This document shows positions 8,609 to 17,213 of a DNA stretch of 64,000 nt, piece after piece (the first letter of the stretch is position 1; every line of letters begins with the position of its first letter). A program made the translations under genes and the position numbers. Under the pieces are notes generated by a model. The model made no database searches. It saw only the letters and a list, made by a program, of their open reading frames with translations, and was not told the DNA's origin. Source of the stretch: Salinarimonas rosea DSM 21201 (lineage in GTDB: Bacteria; Pseudomonadota; Alphaproteobacteria; Rhizobiales; Beijerinckiaceae); NCBI RefSeq assembly GCF_000429045.1, contig NZ_AUBC01000014.1:1-64000 (forward strand). Direction: 5' to 3'.

Positions 8609-9139
8609 ATGAGCCAGCCGCTCGCCAGAAAGCCCGAATACTCCTACGAGGAGCTGCTCGCCTGCGGACGCGGCGAGCTGTTCGGCCCCGGCAACGCCCA
8701 GCTTCCGCTGCCGCCGATGCTCATGTTCGACCGCATCACCTCCATCGGCGAGGACGGCGGGGCCTACGGCAAGGGCCATGTGCGCGCCGAGCTCGACGTG
8801 CGGCCGGACCTCTGGTTCTTCGCCTGCCACTTCAAGGGCGATCCCGTCATGCCGGGCTGCCTGGGCGTCGACGCGCTCTGGCAGCTGTGCGGCTTCCATC
8901 TCGGCTGGCTCGGCGCGCACGGTCGCGGCCGGGCGCTGGGCGTCGGCGAGGTGAAGTTCTCCGACCAGGTCTTGCCGAGCGTGAGCAAGGTGGTCTACGG
9001 CGTCGACCTGAAGCGCGTGTTCCGCTCGAAGCTCGTGCTCGGCATCGCCGACGGCTTCCTCGAGGCGGACGGGCGGCGCATCTACGAGGCGAAGGACCTG
9101 CGGGTCGGCCTGTTCCAGGCAGAGGCCGCGGGCGGCTGA
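8609..9139 (+). CDS. fabA: 3-hydroxydecanoyl-ACP dehydratase/isomerase FabA
   Basis: 176-residue cytosolic dehydratase that makes trans-2-decenoyl-ACP and isomerises it to cis-3, the branch point to unsaturated fatty acids. The hot-dog active site is clear: His74 in [14 protein letters not shown] and Asp88 in [13 protein letters not shown]. Start chosen at the ATG at 8609, giving the standard FabA N-terminus; the frame is open further upstream but codes for low-complexity sequence. It leads the fabA-fabB-fabI group and is divergent from irr. Confidence 0.97.
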   Translation: MSQPLARKPEYSYEELLACGRGELFGPGNAQLPLPPMLMFDRITSIGEDGGAYGKGHVRAELDVRPDLWFFACHFKGDPVMPGCLGVDALWQLCGFHLGWLGAHGRGRALGVGEVKFSDQVLPSVSKVVYGVDLKRVFRSKLVLGIADGFLEADGRRIYEAKDLRVGLFQAEAAGG

Positions 9140-9195
9140 GCCCGCCGTTGCGCCGGGACGGCGCGAGAGCGGGCCGGACAGGGAGGTATCAGCGA

Positions 9196-10419
9196 ATGAG
9201 GCGCGTCGTCGTCACGGGGATGGGCATCGTCTCCTCGATCGGGGACGACATCCCCCAGGTGCTCGAGAGCCTGCGGCAGGGGCGATCGGGCATCGTCTTC
9301 GCCGAGGATTACGCCGAGCGGAACTTCCGCTGCCGCGTCCACGGCGCCCCGCGCGTCGTGCCCGAGGAGAAGGTCGATCGGCGCGCCATGCGCTTCCACG
9401 CCCGCGGCACGGGCTGGAACCACGTCGCCATGGACGAGGCGATCGCCGATTCGGGCCTCGAGGCGGGTGACATCTCGAACGAGCGCACCGGCATCATCAT
9501 GGGCTCGGGCGGTCCCTCGACGCGCGTCGTCGTCGAGGCGGCGGCGATCACGCAGGACAAGGGGCCCAAGCGCATCGGGCCCTTCGCGGTCCCCAAGGCG
9601 ATGTCCTCGACCGCCTCCGCCACCCTCGCGACCTGGTTCAAGATCAAGGGCGTGAACTACTCGATCTCGTCCGCCTGCGCGACCTCGAACCATTGCATCG
9701 GCAACGCCTACGAGACCATCGCCATGGGCCGGCAGGACGTGATCTTCGCCGGCGGCTGCGAGGATCTCGACTGGACGATGTCGAACCTGTTCGACGCCAT
9801 GGGCGCGATGTCGACCAAGTACAACGACCGCCCGGCGGTCGCCTCGCGCGCCTACGACGTCAACCGCGACGGCTTCGTCATCGCCGGCGGCGCGGGCGTG
9901 CTGGTGCTGGAGGAATACGAGCACGCCAAGGCGCGCGGCGCCAGGATCCACGCCGAGATCGTCGGCTACGGCGCCACCTCCGACGGCTACGACATGGTCG
10001 CCCCCTCGGGCGAGGGCGCCGTGCGTTGCATGCGTCAGGCGCTCTCGACCGTGAAGGTCCCGGTCGACTACATCAACCCGCACGCCACATCGACGCCGGT
10101 CGGCGACGAGAAGGAGATCGAGGCGCTGCGCGAGGTCTTCGGCACGGGCGAGAAGTGCCCGCCGATCGCCGCCACGAAGTCGCTCACCGGCCACTCGCTC
10201 GGCGCCACCGGCGTGCAGGAGGCGATCTACTCGCTCCTGATGATGAACAACGACTTCATCTGCGCCTCGGCGAACATCGAGGAGCTCGACCCCTCCTTCG
10301 CCGACATGCCGATCGTGCGCGAGCGCCGCGACGGCGTCTCGCTCGGCTGCGTGCTCTCGAACTCCTTCGGCTTCGGCGGCACGAACGCGACGATCGTGAT
10401 GAAGCGGCTGGAGGCGTGA
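9196..10419 (+). CDS. fabB: 3-oxoacyl-ACP synthase I FabB
   Basis: 407-residue beta-ketoacyl-ACP synthase that elongates cis-3-decenoyl-ACP and so commits chains to unsaturated fatty acids. The nucleophile Cys161 is in [10 protein letters not shown], the first His in [11 protein letters not shown], and the Lys/His pair in [13 protein letters not shown]. The C-terminal Gly-rich loop [16 protein letters not shown] is intact. It starts 56 bases after fabA with a GGGAGG ribosome site at 9181-9186, indicating co-transcription. Length matches E. coli FabB. Confidence 0.97.
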   Translation: MRRVVVTGMGIVSSIGDDIPQVLESLRQGRSGIVFAEDYAERNFRCRVHGAPRVVPEEKVDRRAMRFHARGTGWNHVAMDEAIADSGLEAGDISNERTGIIMGSGGPSTRVVVEAAAITQDKGPKRIGPFAVPKAMSSTASATLATWFKIKGVNYSISSACATSNHCIGNAYETIAMGRQDVIFAGGCEDLDWTMSNLFDAMGAMSTKYNDRPAVASRAYDVNRDGFVIAGGAGVLVLEEYEHAKARGARIHAEIVGYGATSDGYDMVAPSGEGAVRCMRQALSTVKVPVDYINPHATSTPVGDEKEIEALREVFGTGEKCPPIAATKSLTGHSLGATGVQEAIYSLLMMNNDFICASANIEELDPSFADMPIVRERRDGVSLGCVLSNSFGFGGTNATIVMKRLEA

Positions 10420-10469
10420 CGTCTCGCGGCGTCGGGCGATCGCCGTCGACATCGCGATCGTCCTGCACG

Positions 10470-10624
10470 CCCCACACCCCCGGCCCCTCTCCACGAGGGA
10501 GAGGGGAGGCCCGCGAGGCCGGCATGAGCGGCGCGCACATTCTGCGCCGGACGGAAAGTCGAGACGCCCGAGGCGAACTCGACGCTCTCTCCTCTCCCTC
10601 GTGGAGAGGGGCGGGGGTGTGGGG
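10470..10624. repeat. 155-bp element with ~38-bp near-perfect terminal inverted repeats between fabB and fabI
   Basis: The left arm at 10470-10508 and right arm at 10587-10624 are reverse complements apart from about one mismatch and one indel over 38-39 bases. Each arm itself contains a smaller palindrome (CCTCTCC-ACGAG-GGAGAGG type). The arms are G/C-rich, and the roughly 78-base centre is unrelated. Transcribed, this would fold into a very long stem between the fabB and fabI messages. The CCCTCTCC...GGAGAGGG theme resembles dispersed intergenic palindromes (REP- or RIME-like) common in high-GC proteobacteria. No coding capacity and no target duplication was noticed. Confidence 0.8.
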
Positions 10625-10705
10625 CGGCGGGTGAAGGCCCAACCGGCCACCACGCACCCGAGCGCCCACTCCAAAGACCAGAACAGCGACCAGGAGACCG
10701 ACACG

Positions 10706-11533
10706 ATGACCGGGCTGATGCAGGGCAAGCGGGGCCTCGTCATGGGCGTCGCCAACGACCACTCGATCGCCTGGGGCATCGCGCGCACCCTCGCGGCGCA
10801 CGGGGCCGAGCTCGCCTTCACCTACCAGGGGGAGGCGCTCGGCCGGCGCGTCGCGCCGCTGGCGCAGTCGGTCGGCTCCGATCTCGCCATCCCCTGCGAC
10901 GTCGAGGACGTCGCCACCGTCGACGCTGCCTTCGCGCGCCTCGACGAGGCCTGGGGCGGCACGCTCGACTTCGTCGTCCACGCCATCGGCTTCTCGGCCA
11001 AGGCCGAGCTGAAGGGCCGCTACATCGACGCCACGACGCGGGAGAACTTCTCGCGCACGATGGTGATCTCCGCCTTCTCCTTCACCGAGGTGGCGCAGCG
11101 CGCGGCGAAGCGGATGGGGCCGGGCGGGACGCTCTTGACGCTCACCTACGGCGGCTCGGCCCGCGTGATGCCGAACTACAACGTCATGGGCCTCGCCAAG
11201 GCGGCGCTGGAAGCCTCGGTGCGCTATCTCGCCAACGATCTCGGGCCGGACGGCATCCGCGTCAACGCGCTCTCGCCCGGGCCGGTGCGCACCCTCGCCG
11301 GTGCCGGCATCGCCGACGCGCGGCTCATGTACGCCCACCAGGCGGCGAACGCGCCCCTGCGCCGGACGGTGACCCTCGACGAGATCGGCGGCTCGGCGCT
11401 CTACCTGCTGTCGGACCTGTCCGGCGGGGTGACCGGCGAGATCCACCACGTCGATTCGGGCTACAACATCGTCTCGATGCCGCGCCCGGACGTGCTCAAG
11501 GCGCAGGACGACGCGGGAGTGACGGACGCCTGA
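10706..11533 (+). CDS. fabI: Enoyl-ACP reductase FabI (NADH)
   Basis: 275-residue SDR-fold enoyl-ACP reductase, the last step of each fatty-acid elongation cycle and the triclosan target. The cofactor motif GVANDHSIAWGIA is at residues about 15-27. The active-site Tyr and Lys are in YNVMGLAKAALE, with SPGPVRTLAGAGI after it. The C-terminal HHVDSGYNIVSM is typical of FabI. The ATG at 10706 has CAGGAG at 10691-10696. It is separated from fabB by 286 bases holding the large inverted repeat, so it may be only partly co-transcribed. Confidence 0.96.
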   Translation: MTGLMQGKRGLVMGVANDHSIAWGIARTLAAHGAELAFTYQGEALGRRVAPLAQSVGSDLAIPCDVEDVATVDAAFARLDEAWGGTLDFVVHAIGFSAKAELKGRYIDATTRENFSRTMVISAFSFTEVAQRAAKRMGPGGTLLTLTYGGSARVMPNYNVMGLAKAALEASVRYLANDLGPDGIRVNALSPGPVRTLAGAGIADARLMYAHQAANAPLRRTVTLDEIGGSALYLLSDLSGGVTGEIHHVDSGYNIVSMPRPDVLKAQDDAGVTDA

Positions 11534-11543
11534 GGATCGCTCT

Positions 11544-11565
11544 GCGCGCCGTCACCGCGGCGCGC
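11544..11565. terminator. Possible bidirectional terminator between fabI and regA
   Basis: GCGCGCCG (11544-11551) pairs with CGGCGCGC (11558-11565) around a 6-base loop, just after the fabI stop and overlapping the regA 3' end. There is no T-run, so an intrinsic terminator is uncertain. Confidence 0.35.
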
Positions 11566-12118
11566 GCTTGGCCAGGATTCGCTGCAGCGTGCGGCGGTGC
11601 ATGTTGAGCCGCCGGGCCGTCTCGGAGACGTTGCGGCCGCACAGCTCGTAGACGCGCTGGATGTGCTCCCAGCGCACCCGGTCCGCCGACATCGGGTTCT
11701 CCGGCGGCTCGGCGCGGGCGCCGGGCTCGGCGCGCAGCGCCGCGTCGATCTCGTCGGCATCGGCGGGCTTGGCGAGATAGTCGAAGGCGCCGAGCTTCAC
11801 GGCGGTGACGGCGGTGGCGATGTTGCCGTAGCCGGTCAGGACCACGCCGCGCGCCTCCGGGCGCTTCTCCTTGAGGCGGGTGATCACCTCGAGGCCGTTG
11901 CCGTCGTTGAGCCGCATGTCGATCACGGCGAAGGCGGGGGGCGCACCGTCGACGGCGGCGATGCCGTCCGCGACGCTCTCGGCCACCCGTACCACGTAGC
12001 CGCGGCTCTCCATGGCGCGCGCGAGACGCGTCGAGAAGGGGCGATCGTCGTCCACGATGAGGAGGGTCATGTCCTCCTGCGTCCGGATCGGGGCCTCCAG
12101 GCTCTGCGCTTCGACCAT
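11552..12118 (-). CDS. regA: Redox response regulator RegA/ActR/PrrA
   Basis: 188-residue response regulator of the RegB/RegA global redox system, which controls respiration, carbon and nitrogen fixation and acid tolerance genes in alphaproteobacteria. The receiver domain has the acidic pocket VDDD (residues 22-25), phospho-acceptor Asp67 in VIDMRL, and Lys in YLAKPAD. A short linker leads to a Fis-type helix-turn-helix at the C-terminus, VSETARRLNMHRRTLQRIL, which is almost invariant in this family. Start placed at ATG 12118; the open frame upstream is not RegA-like. It follows regB on the same strand by 178 bases. Confidence 0.95.
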   Translation of the reverse strand: MVEAQSLEAPIRTQEDMTLLIVDDDRPFSTRLARAMESRGYVVRVAESVADGIAAVDGAPPAFAVIDMRLNDGNGLEVITRLKEKRPEARGVVLTGYGNIATAVTAVKLGAFDYLAKPADADEIDAALRAEPGARAEPPENPMSADRVRWEHIQRVYELCGRNVSETARRLNMHRRTLQRILAKRAPR

Positions 12119-12296
12119 CGTCCTCGTACTCCTGCTGCTTCGGCGGGCCGGACAGCGCCCACGCAGCGCCCACCCCTCGGCGCCTCCCGCGCGCCGCGAC
12201 GTTCCGTCGACTCGACATGTAGGACGCCGCGCGGGGTAATCCAGCACCGCGCGGTCGGTCACCGTTTCGTGATGAGCGCATGCTCGAGGGCGACGC

Positions 12297-13607
12297 TCAG
12301 CCGCCGGCCTCGAAAGCGGCGCGCGACCAGGCGACCCGCGCGATCGCGCCGACCTCCGGGGCGCGGCCGTTCGTCAGCGTGAGCTGCGCGCCGGTGCGCT
12401 CGATCAGGGTCTTGGCGATGAAGACGCCGAGCCCGTGGCCCGCGGCCTCCTCCTCCGGCCCGCGCTTGTCGTGCCCGCGGGTCGTGACGTAGGGCTCGCC
12501 GAGCCGCAGCAGCACCTCGGCGGGGAAGCCGGGGCCGTCGTCGCGGATCTCGATCCAGACCTGGCGTTCGTCCCAGCCGGCCTCGACCACGATCTCGTTC
12601 TCGGCGAAGTCGACGGCGTTGTCGAGGAGGTTGGTGAGCCCGTAGACGAGCCCCGCGTTGCGCCGCCCGCGCGGCGGCGCGCCCTCCCCGGCGCGGCCGA
12701 CACGGATCGCGACGCCGATGCCGCGCATCGGGTCGACGATGTCCTCGACGAGGTGCATCAGCGTCATGCGCTCGAGGAACTCGCCGTCGGCCTCCTCCCC
12801 GCGCGAGGTGAGCTGGCCGAGGATGCCGCGGCAGCGCTCGACCTGCTCGCGCAGCAGCGTCATGTCCTCGGCGAGCTCCTCGTTGCCGGCGAGGCGCTTG
12901 GACAGCTCCTTGGCCACGAGCGCGATCGTGGCGAGCGGCGTGCCGAGCTCGTGCGCGGCGGCGGCGGCGAGGCCGTCGATCTGGGAGATGTGCTGCTCGC
13001 GCGCGAGCACGAGCTCCGTCGCCGCGAGCGCCTGCGAGAGCTGGCGCGCCTCCTCCGCCACGCGCCAGGCGTAGACTCCGGTGAAGCCGGTGCCGAGGAG
13101 GATCGCCGCCCAGACGCCCGCCACGTAGACGAAGGGCAGCTCCAGCACCTCTCCCTCGCGCCAGGGCAGCGGCAGATGCGCGAAGGCGAGCGCGGTGGCG
13201 CAGGCGACGACGAGCGCGCCGAGCAGCAGCGTGCGCCTGGGTGTGAGCGCCGTCGCCGAGATCAGGACCGGGGCGAGGAACAGGATCGCGAAGGGGTTTT
13301 GCAGCCCGCCCGTCAGGAACAGGAGGGCCGCGAGCTGCGCGATGTCGAAGGCGAGCAGGAAGGTGGCCGCGTCGTCCGCCAGCCGATGGCTCGCGGGGTA
13401 GCGGACCCGCAGCGCGAGATTGAGCCAGGCGGAGGCCGCGATGAGGACGAAGGAGGCGCCGAAGGGCAGGGGGTAGCCGAGCCCGAAATGCACGCCCGCC
13501 ACCGCCGCGCTCTGGCCGATCACGGCGAGCCAGCGCAGGCGCACGAGCGTGTCGAGGCGCAGGCGCCGCGCGCTTCCGGTCAGGCGATGGGGCTCGATGG
13601 CGTTCAC
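12297..13607 (-). CDS. regB: Redox sensor histidine kinase RegB/ActS/PrrB
   Basis: 436-residue membrane kinase partner of RegA. Six hydrophobic segments span residues about 25-190. The heptapeptide GGLQNPF (residues 100-106) is the ubiquinone-sensing motif of RegB. The H-box AAHELGTPLATIAL contains phospho-His219. Cys259 in VERCRGIL matches the redox-active cysteine region of RegB. N-box (NLLDNAVDFA) and G-boxes (DDGPGF, GHGLGVFIAK) complete the ATPase. Start is best at GTG 13607; no ATG in frame gives a sensible N-terminus. It shares a divergent region with phaZ. Confidence 0.93.
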   Translation of the reverse strand: MNAIEPHRLTGSARRLRLDTLVRLRWLAVIGQSAAVAGVHFGLGYPLPFGASFVLIAASAWLNLALRVRYPASHRLADDAATFLLAFDIAQLAALLFLTGGLQNPFAILFLAPVLISATALTPRRTLLLGALVVACATALAFAHLPLPWREGEVLELPFVYVAGVWAAILLGTGFTGVYAWRVAEEARQLSQALAATELVLAREQHISQIDGLAAAAAHELGTPLATIALVAKELSKRLAGNEELAEDMTLLREQVERCRGILGQLTSRGEEADGEFLERMTLMHLVEDIVDPMRGIGVAIRVGRAGEGAPPRGRRNAGLVYGLTNLLDNAVDFAENEIVVEAGWDERQVWIEIRDDGPGFPAEVLLRLGEPYVTTRGHDKRGPEEEAAGHGLGVFIAKTLIERTGAQLTLTNGRAPEVGAIARVAWSRAAFEAGG

Positions 13608-13720
13608 GGGGGCATAGGTAGCGTGCCGGAGGGCTCTCGAACAGGCGGCATCCGCCGCCCGCGCTCGCGGCGTCCGACGGACGGCGGTCTGTATCGCCAC
13701 AGAGACGATGTGATAAGAGG

Positions 13721-13758
13721 TCCTATGTAGGAATGCGGTCGACCGATCGCCGCATTCC
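13721..13758. promoter_or_regulatory. Two adjacent inverted repeats in the regB-phaZ divergent region
   Basis: TCCTA-TG-TAGGA occupies 13721-13732. Overlapping its end, GGAATGCGG (13730-13738) and CCGCATTCC (13750-13758) are perfect 9-bp arms around an 11-base loop. They lie about 110-145 bases before the phaZ ATG and a similar distance before regB. They could be an operator shared by the divergent genes or a leader hairpin. No known regulator motif is recognised. Confidence 0.5.
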
Positions 13759-13867
13759 CGCCAGGATGGGGAACGGCCGGGGGATCGGGCGGGTTCGCGT
13801 CGCACCCGGCCGCCGAGGTCGGCGCGGCCCGGGATGCCGGGCGCCGTTCGCGAAAGGTTGGCAGACG

Positions 13868-15160
13868 ATGGATCCCGCTTACTTCTGGTACGAAGCCGGT
13901 CACATGATGCTGGCCCCCGCCCGCGCGGCGACGGACGCGACGCGCATCGCCTTCAAGAACCCCGTCAACCCGCTCGCGCACACGCCCTACGGCAAGGCCA
14001 TGGCTGCCGGCTGCGAGCTGTTCGAGCGCGTTACCCGGCGCTACGGCAAGCCCGCCTTCCTGCTCGACGAGACCCTCGTCGACGGCGTTCCGACGCCGGT
14101 CTGGGAGCGGGTCGCCTGGGAGCGGCCGTTCTGCCGCCTGCTGCATTTCGACCGGCGAATCACCGACCCCGACCGCCCGTCCGACCCGAAGGTGCTGATG
14201 GTCGCGCCGATGTCGGGCCACTACGCCACGCTCCTGCGCGGCACGGTCGAGGCCTTCCTGCCGGATCACGAGGTCTACATCACCGACTGGGCGGACGCCC
14301 GCGAGGTGCCGCTCGTGGAGGGCGCCTTCGATCTCGACACCTACATCGACTACGTGATCCAGATGTGCCGCCTGCTCGGCCCGGACGTGCACGTCATGGC
14401 CGTGTGCCAGCCCGCGGTGCCGGTGCTCGCCGCGATCTCGCTGATGGAGGCCGCGGACGACCCCTGCATCCCGCGCTCGATGACGCTGATGGGCGGGCCG
14501 ATCGACACGCGCCGCTCGCCCACCGCGGTCAACCTCGTCGCCCAGGAGCGGGGTACGGACTGGTTCCGGCGCAACTGCATCGTCAAGGTGCCGCCGCCGA
14601 ACCTCGGGCTGTGGCGCGACGTCTACCCGGGATTCTACCAGCTCTCCGGCTTCATGGCGATGAACCTCGACCGGCACATCTCCGCCCATTGGGAGATGTT
14701 CAACCACCTCGTCGAGGACGACGGCGATTCGGCCGAGAAGCACCGCGAGTTCTACGACGAGTACCTCGCGGTGATGGACCTCACGGCGGAGTTCTACCTG
14801 CAGACCGTCGAGACGGTGTTCGTCTCCCACGCGCTGCCGAAGGGCGAGATGACCCATCGCGGGCGCCCGGTCGACCCCTCCGCCATCCGGCGCTGCGCCG
14901 TCATGGCGGTCGAGGGCGAGCGCGACGACATCTCCGGCGTCGGCCAGACGCTCGCGGCGCTGGAACTGACGCCGAACCTGCCGGACGACCGCAAGCTCTA
15001 CCACCTCCAGGAGCGCGTCGGGCACTACGGCGTGTTCAACGGCTCGCGCTTCCGCGCGGAGGTGGCGCCGCGCATCGGCGCCTTCATGCGCGAGCAGGAG
15101 GGCAAGGCGCGCGAGGCGCAGGGCCAGCGTCGCCGCGGACCGCGCGCGGCCGCGGGCTGA
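13868..15160 (+). CDS. phaZ: Intracellular polyhydroxybutyrate depolymerase PhaZ
   Basis: 430-residue cytoplasmic depolymerase that mobilises native PHB granules. The N-terminus (MDPAYFWYEAGHMMLAPARAA) and the long alpha/beta-hydrolase body match the PhaZa1 type. The nucleophile position is a cysteine, Cys180 in MAVCQPAVPVL, instead of the serine of extracellular depolymerases, as in the Ralstonia intracellular enzyme. The acid (GERDDISG) and His (ERVGHYGVFNG) regions are intact, ending in a PHB_depo_C-type tail with a basic, Ala-rich extension. ATG at 13868. The DUF938 gene follows by 10 bases. Confidence 0.93.
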   Translation: MDPAYFWYEAGHMMLAPARAATDATRIAFKNPVNPLAHTPYGKAMAAGCELFERVTRRYGKPAFLLDETLVDGVPTPVWERVAWERPFCRLLHFDRRITDPDRPSDPKVLMVAPMSGHYATLLRGTVEAFLPDHEVYITDWADAREVPLVEGAFDLDTYIDYVIQMCRLLGPDVHVMAVCQPAVPVLAAISLMEAADDPCIPRSMTLMGGPIDTRRSPTAVNLVAQERGTDWFRRNCIVKVPPPNLGLWRDVYPGFYQLSGFMAMNLDRHISAHWEMFNHLVEDDGDSAEKHREFYDEYLAVMDLTAEFYLQTVETVFVSHALPKGEMTHRGRPVDPSAIRRCAVMAVEGERDDISGVGQTLAALELTPNLPDDRKLYHLQERVGHYGVFNGSRFRAEVAPRIGAFMREQEGKAREAQGQRRRGPRAAAG

Positions 15161-15170
15161 CGTTTCCGGC

Positions 15171-15797
15171 ATGAGCGAGGACGCCGACGCACCGCCGCCC
15201 GGCGCGCTGGTCGCCCCGGCGGCGGCGCGCAACCGCGACCCGATCCTGTCGGTGCTGCGCCGGGTCCTGCCGCCGGCGGGTCTCGTGCTCGAGGTCGCGA
15301 GCGGGACGGGGGAGCACGCCGTCCACATGGCCCGCGCGCTGCCCGGCGCGACCTGGCTCCCGAGCGATCCGGACCCGCAGGCGCGCACGAGCATCGCCGC
15401 CTGGCGCGCCCGTGCGGGGCTTCCGAACCTCGAACCCCCGATCGCGCTCGACGCCGCCGCGCCGAATTGGCCCGTGGCCCGCGCCGACGCGGTCGTGTCG
15501 ATCAACATGATCCACATCGCGCCCTGGGAGGCCGGGCTCGGCCTGATGGCCGGCGCCGGACGGCTGCTGCCGCCCGGCGGGCCGCTGGTGCTCTACGGCC
15601 CCTTCAACCTGGAGGGCCGCTTCACCGCGCCGTCCAACGCGGAGTTCGACGCCTCGCTGAAGGCGCGCGACCCGCGCTTCGGCATCCGGGACGTCGCGGA
15701 GGTGCGCGCCGCCGCCGCGGCGCGGGGCCTGTCGCTGGCGGAGCGGATCGAGATGCCGGCGAACAACATGATCCTCGTCTTCCACCGCGACGCGTGA
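15171..15797 (+). CDS. DUF938 SAM-dependent methyltransferase-like protein
   Basis: 208-residue class I methyltransferase-fold protein of the DUF938 family. The SAM motif I is VLEVASGTGEHAVHMARALP (about residues 40-59), followed by WLPSDPDPQA. An acidic/aromatic motif SINMIHIAPWEAGLGLM and a post-motif GPLVLYGPFNLEGRF are typical. Substrate is not known for the family. It starts 10 bases after phaZ on the same strand, so it is probably co-transcribed, though no functional link to PHB is established. Confidence 0.85.
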   Translation: MSEDADAPPPGALVAPAAARNRDPILSVLRRVLPPAGLVLEVASGTGEHAVHMARALPGATWLPSDPDPQARTSIAAWRARAGLPNLEPPIALDAAAPNWPVARADAVVSINMIHIAPWEAGLGLMAGAGRLLPPGGPLVLYGPFNLEGRFTAPSNAEFDASLKARDPRFGIRDVAEVRAAAAARGLSLAERIEMPANNMILVFHRDA

Positions 15798-15803
15798 GGA
15801 CCC

Positions 15804-16025
15804 TCAGTTCGGGTCGGCGGTGGGCACCGGGTTCCCCTCGTTCGCCGGGGAGTTGACGGCCGGCGTCTCCGTCGGTGTCGCCAGATCGGGCGACGCCTCC
15901 CACGCCCAGAAGATGTAGACGAGGAAGGCCAGCGTCGCGAGCGCCATGGAGATGACGAGGATCGCGAGGACGGGCCGGCCGCGCCAGCCCTGGCGGGCGC
16001 GCACGTCTTCGACTTTGCGGTCCAT
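15804..16025 (-). CDS. Small single-pass membrane protein, unknown function
   Basis: 73 residues: a charged N-terminus (MDRKVEDVRARQGWRGRP), one strong hydrophobic helix (about residues 19-41, VLAILVISMALATLAFLVYIF) and a Pro/Thr/Asn-rich tail likely outside the membrane. An AAAGGG ribosome site precedes the ATG. No family recognised. It converges on the DUF938 gene (6-base gap) and follows the Gfo/Idh gene on the same strand. Short alphaproteobacterial proteins of this layout are common and uncharacterised. Confidence 0.6.
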   Translation of the reverse strand: MDRKVEDVRARQGWRGRPVLAILVISMALATLAFLVYIFWAWEASPDLATPTETPAVNSPANEGNPVPTADPN

Positions 16026-16145
16026 CGGGTACCCTTTCGTATCGGAACGTCGACGTGGCGCCGCGCGAGGCGGCGCCGTCGGGACACGAAGGGAGAACGC
16101 GGCGCGAGGCTCGGCCGTTCCGCTCGGTCGATCCGCGCGGGCGGC

Positions 16146-17144
16146 TCAGTCGCGCGCCTCGTCGCCGGAAGCGAGGATCGTCTCCACGAGCTCCTGCACC
16201 GCGAGCGCCTCGGACAGCGCGGCGAGGCCGTGCGGCGCGCCGCGGGTCATGGCGGCGACCTTCTCGAGCTGGCGCGCGAGGGTGAGCGGGCGCGCCTCCT
16301 CCTGCGTCAGAGCGCCCTCGGCCTGCCGCCAGGCGCCGTCGACGAGGCGCTCGGCGACCGACCAGTCGCGCAGGCGGATCGTGCCGTTCTCGCCGTGGAG
16401 CGTGAAGGCGTTGGTGTCCGCCTTCTCCGTCTCGCCGACGCGTCCGGCGACCCGCACGGGCAGGGTGCCGCAGGTCAGCTCCGCCGCGACCGCCCGCTCG
16501 CTCGCGCCGTCGACGGGGTAGCGCACGCTGGCCGGCCCGAGCGTGGCGGGGCCGAGCAGGCGCCCGGCCAGGAACAGGAAGTGCGAGAGCACCTCGCGGG
16601 TGAAGCCGCCCTGGAGGCGCCGGTCGAGCCAGGCGGCGGCGTCCTCCTGCCACGGGCGCGGCCAGGCGGCGAAGCCGACCTCGATGTCCGCCTCGCGCAG
16701 CCGACCCAGCGTGCCGTCCGCCATCCAGGCCTCGATCTGGTCGACGGCCGGCGACGAGGCGAAGGGGAAGTTCACCGCCGCCCGCATGCCCGCCGCGTCC
16801 GCGTCGCGCACGAAGGCGCGGGCCTGGCCGACGTCGACCGCGAGCGGCTTCTCGCAGAACAGGGCCTTGCCGGCGGCGAGCGTGGCGCGGGCGTGGTCGA
16901 GATGCGAGGCCGGCGGGGCCGCGACGTAGATGCAGTCGGAGGTCTCGATCAGCGGGGCGACGCCGTCGAAGCGGGCGATCTCCGGGAAGCCCTCGGCGAG
17001 CCGCGCCATGGCGGCCGGCGAGGGGTCCCACACGCCGCACACGCGCACGGACGCCGCACCCGGCCCGAGCGCCGCCCGCAGCAGCCGCTCGCCCATGATG
17101 CCGTAACCGATGATGCCGATCCCGATGCCGTCGCCGCGATCCAT
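16146..17144 (-). CDS. Gfo/Idh/MocA-family NAD(P)-dependent oxidoreductase
   Basis: 332 residues. The N-terminal Rossmann motif GIIGYGIMGERLL (about residues 8-20), the signature FCEKPLAVDVGQAR with the conserved Lys of the EKP motif, and NFPFASSPAVDQI in the C-terminal alpha/beta domain define the family. Members act on sugars, inositols or related polyols. The start at ATG 17144 places the Rossmann motif correctly; an upstream ATG adds only a basic tail. No sugar genes are adjacent, so the substrate is unknown. It is divergent from the formate dehydrogenase beta gene. Confidence 0.87.
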   Translation of the reverse strand: MDRGDGIGIGIIGYGIMGERLLRAALGPGAASVRVCGVWDPSPAAMARLAEGFPEIARFDGVAPLIETSDCIYVAAPPASHLDHARATLAAGKALFCEKPLAVDVGQARAFVRDADAAGMRAAVNFPFASSPAVDQIEAWMADGTLGRLREADIEVGFAAWPRPWQEDAAAWLDRRLQGGFTREVLSHFLFLAGRLLGPATLGPASVRYPVDGASERAVAAELTCGTLPVRVAGRVGETEKADTNAFTLHGENGTIRLRDWSVAERLVDGAWRQAEGALTQEEARPLTLARQLEKVAAMTRGAPHGLAALSEALAVQELVETILASGDEARD

Positions 17145-17195
17145 TGATCGTCCCGATGATGATGAAGCTCGCGCCTGATTGCCATGGCGCCCTCG

Positions 17196-17213
17196 TTTCG
17201 CCAAGTGGCGAAA
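17196..17213. promoter_or_regulatory. Palindromic operator candidate upstream of formate dehydrogenase
   Basis: TTTCGCCA (17196-17203), AG, TGGCGAAA (17206-17213) form perfect 8-bp arms with a 2-base centre, flanked by CG on both sides (with one extra A on the right). It lies 52 bases from the Gfo/Idh start and 161 bases from the fdh beta start, in a 229-base divergent region. The compact symmetric form is typical of a dimeric repressor or activator site. Which protein binds is unknown. Confidence 0.55.
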
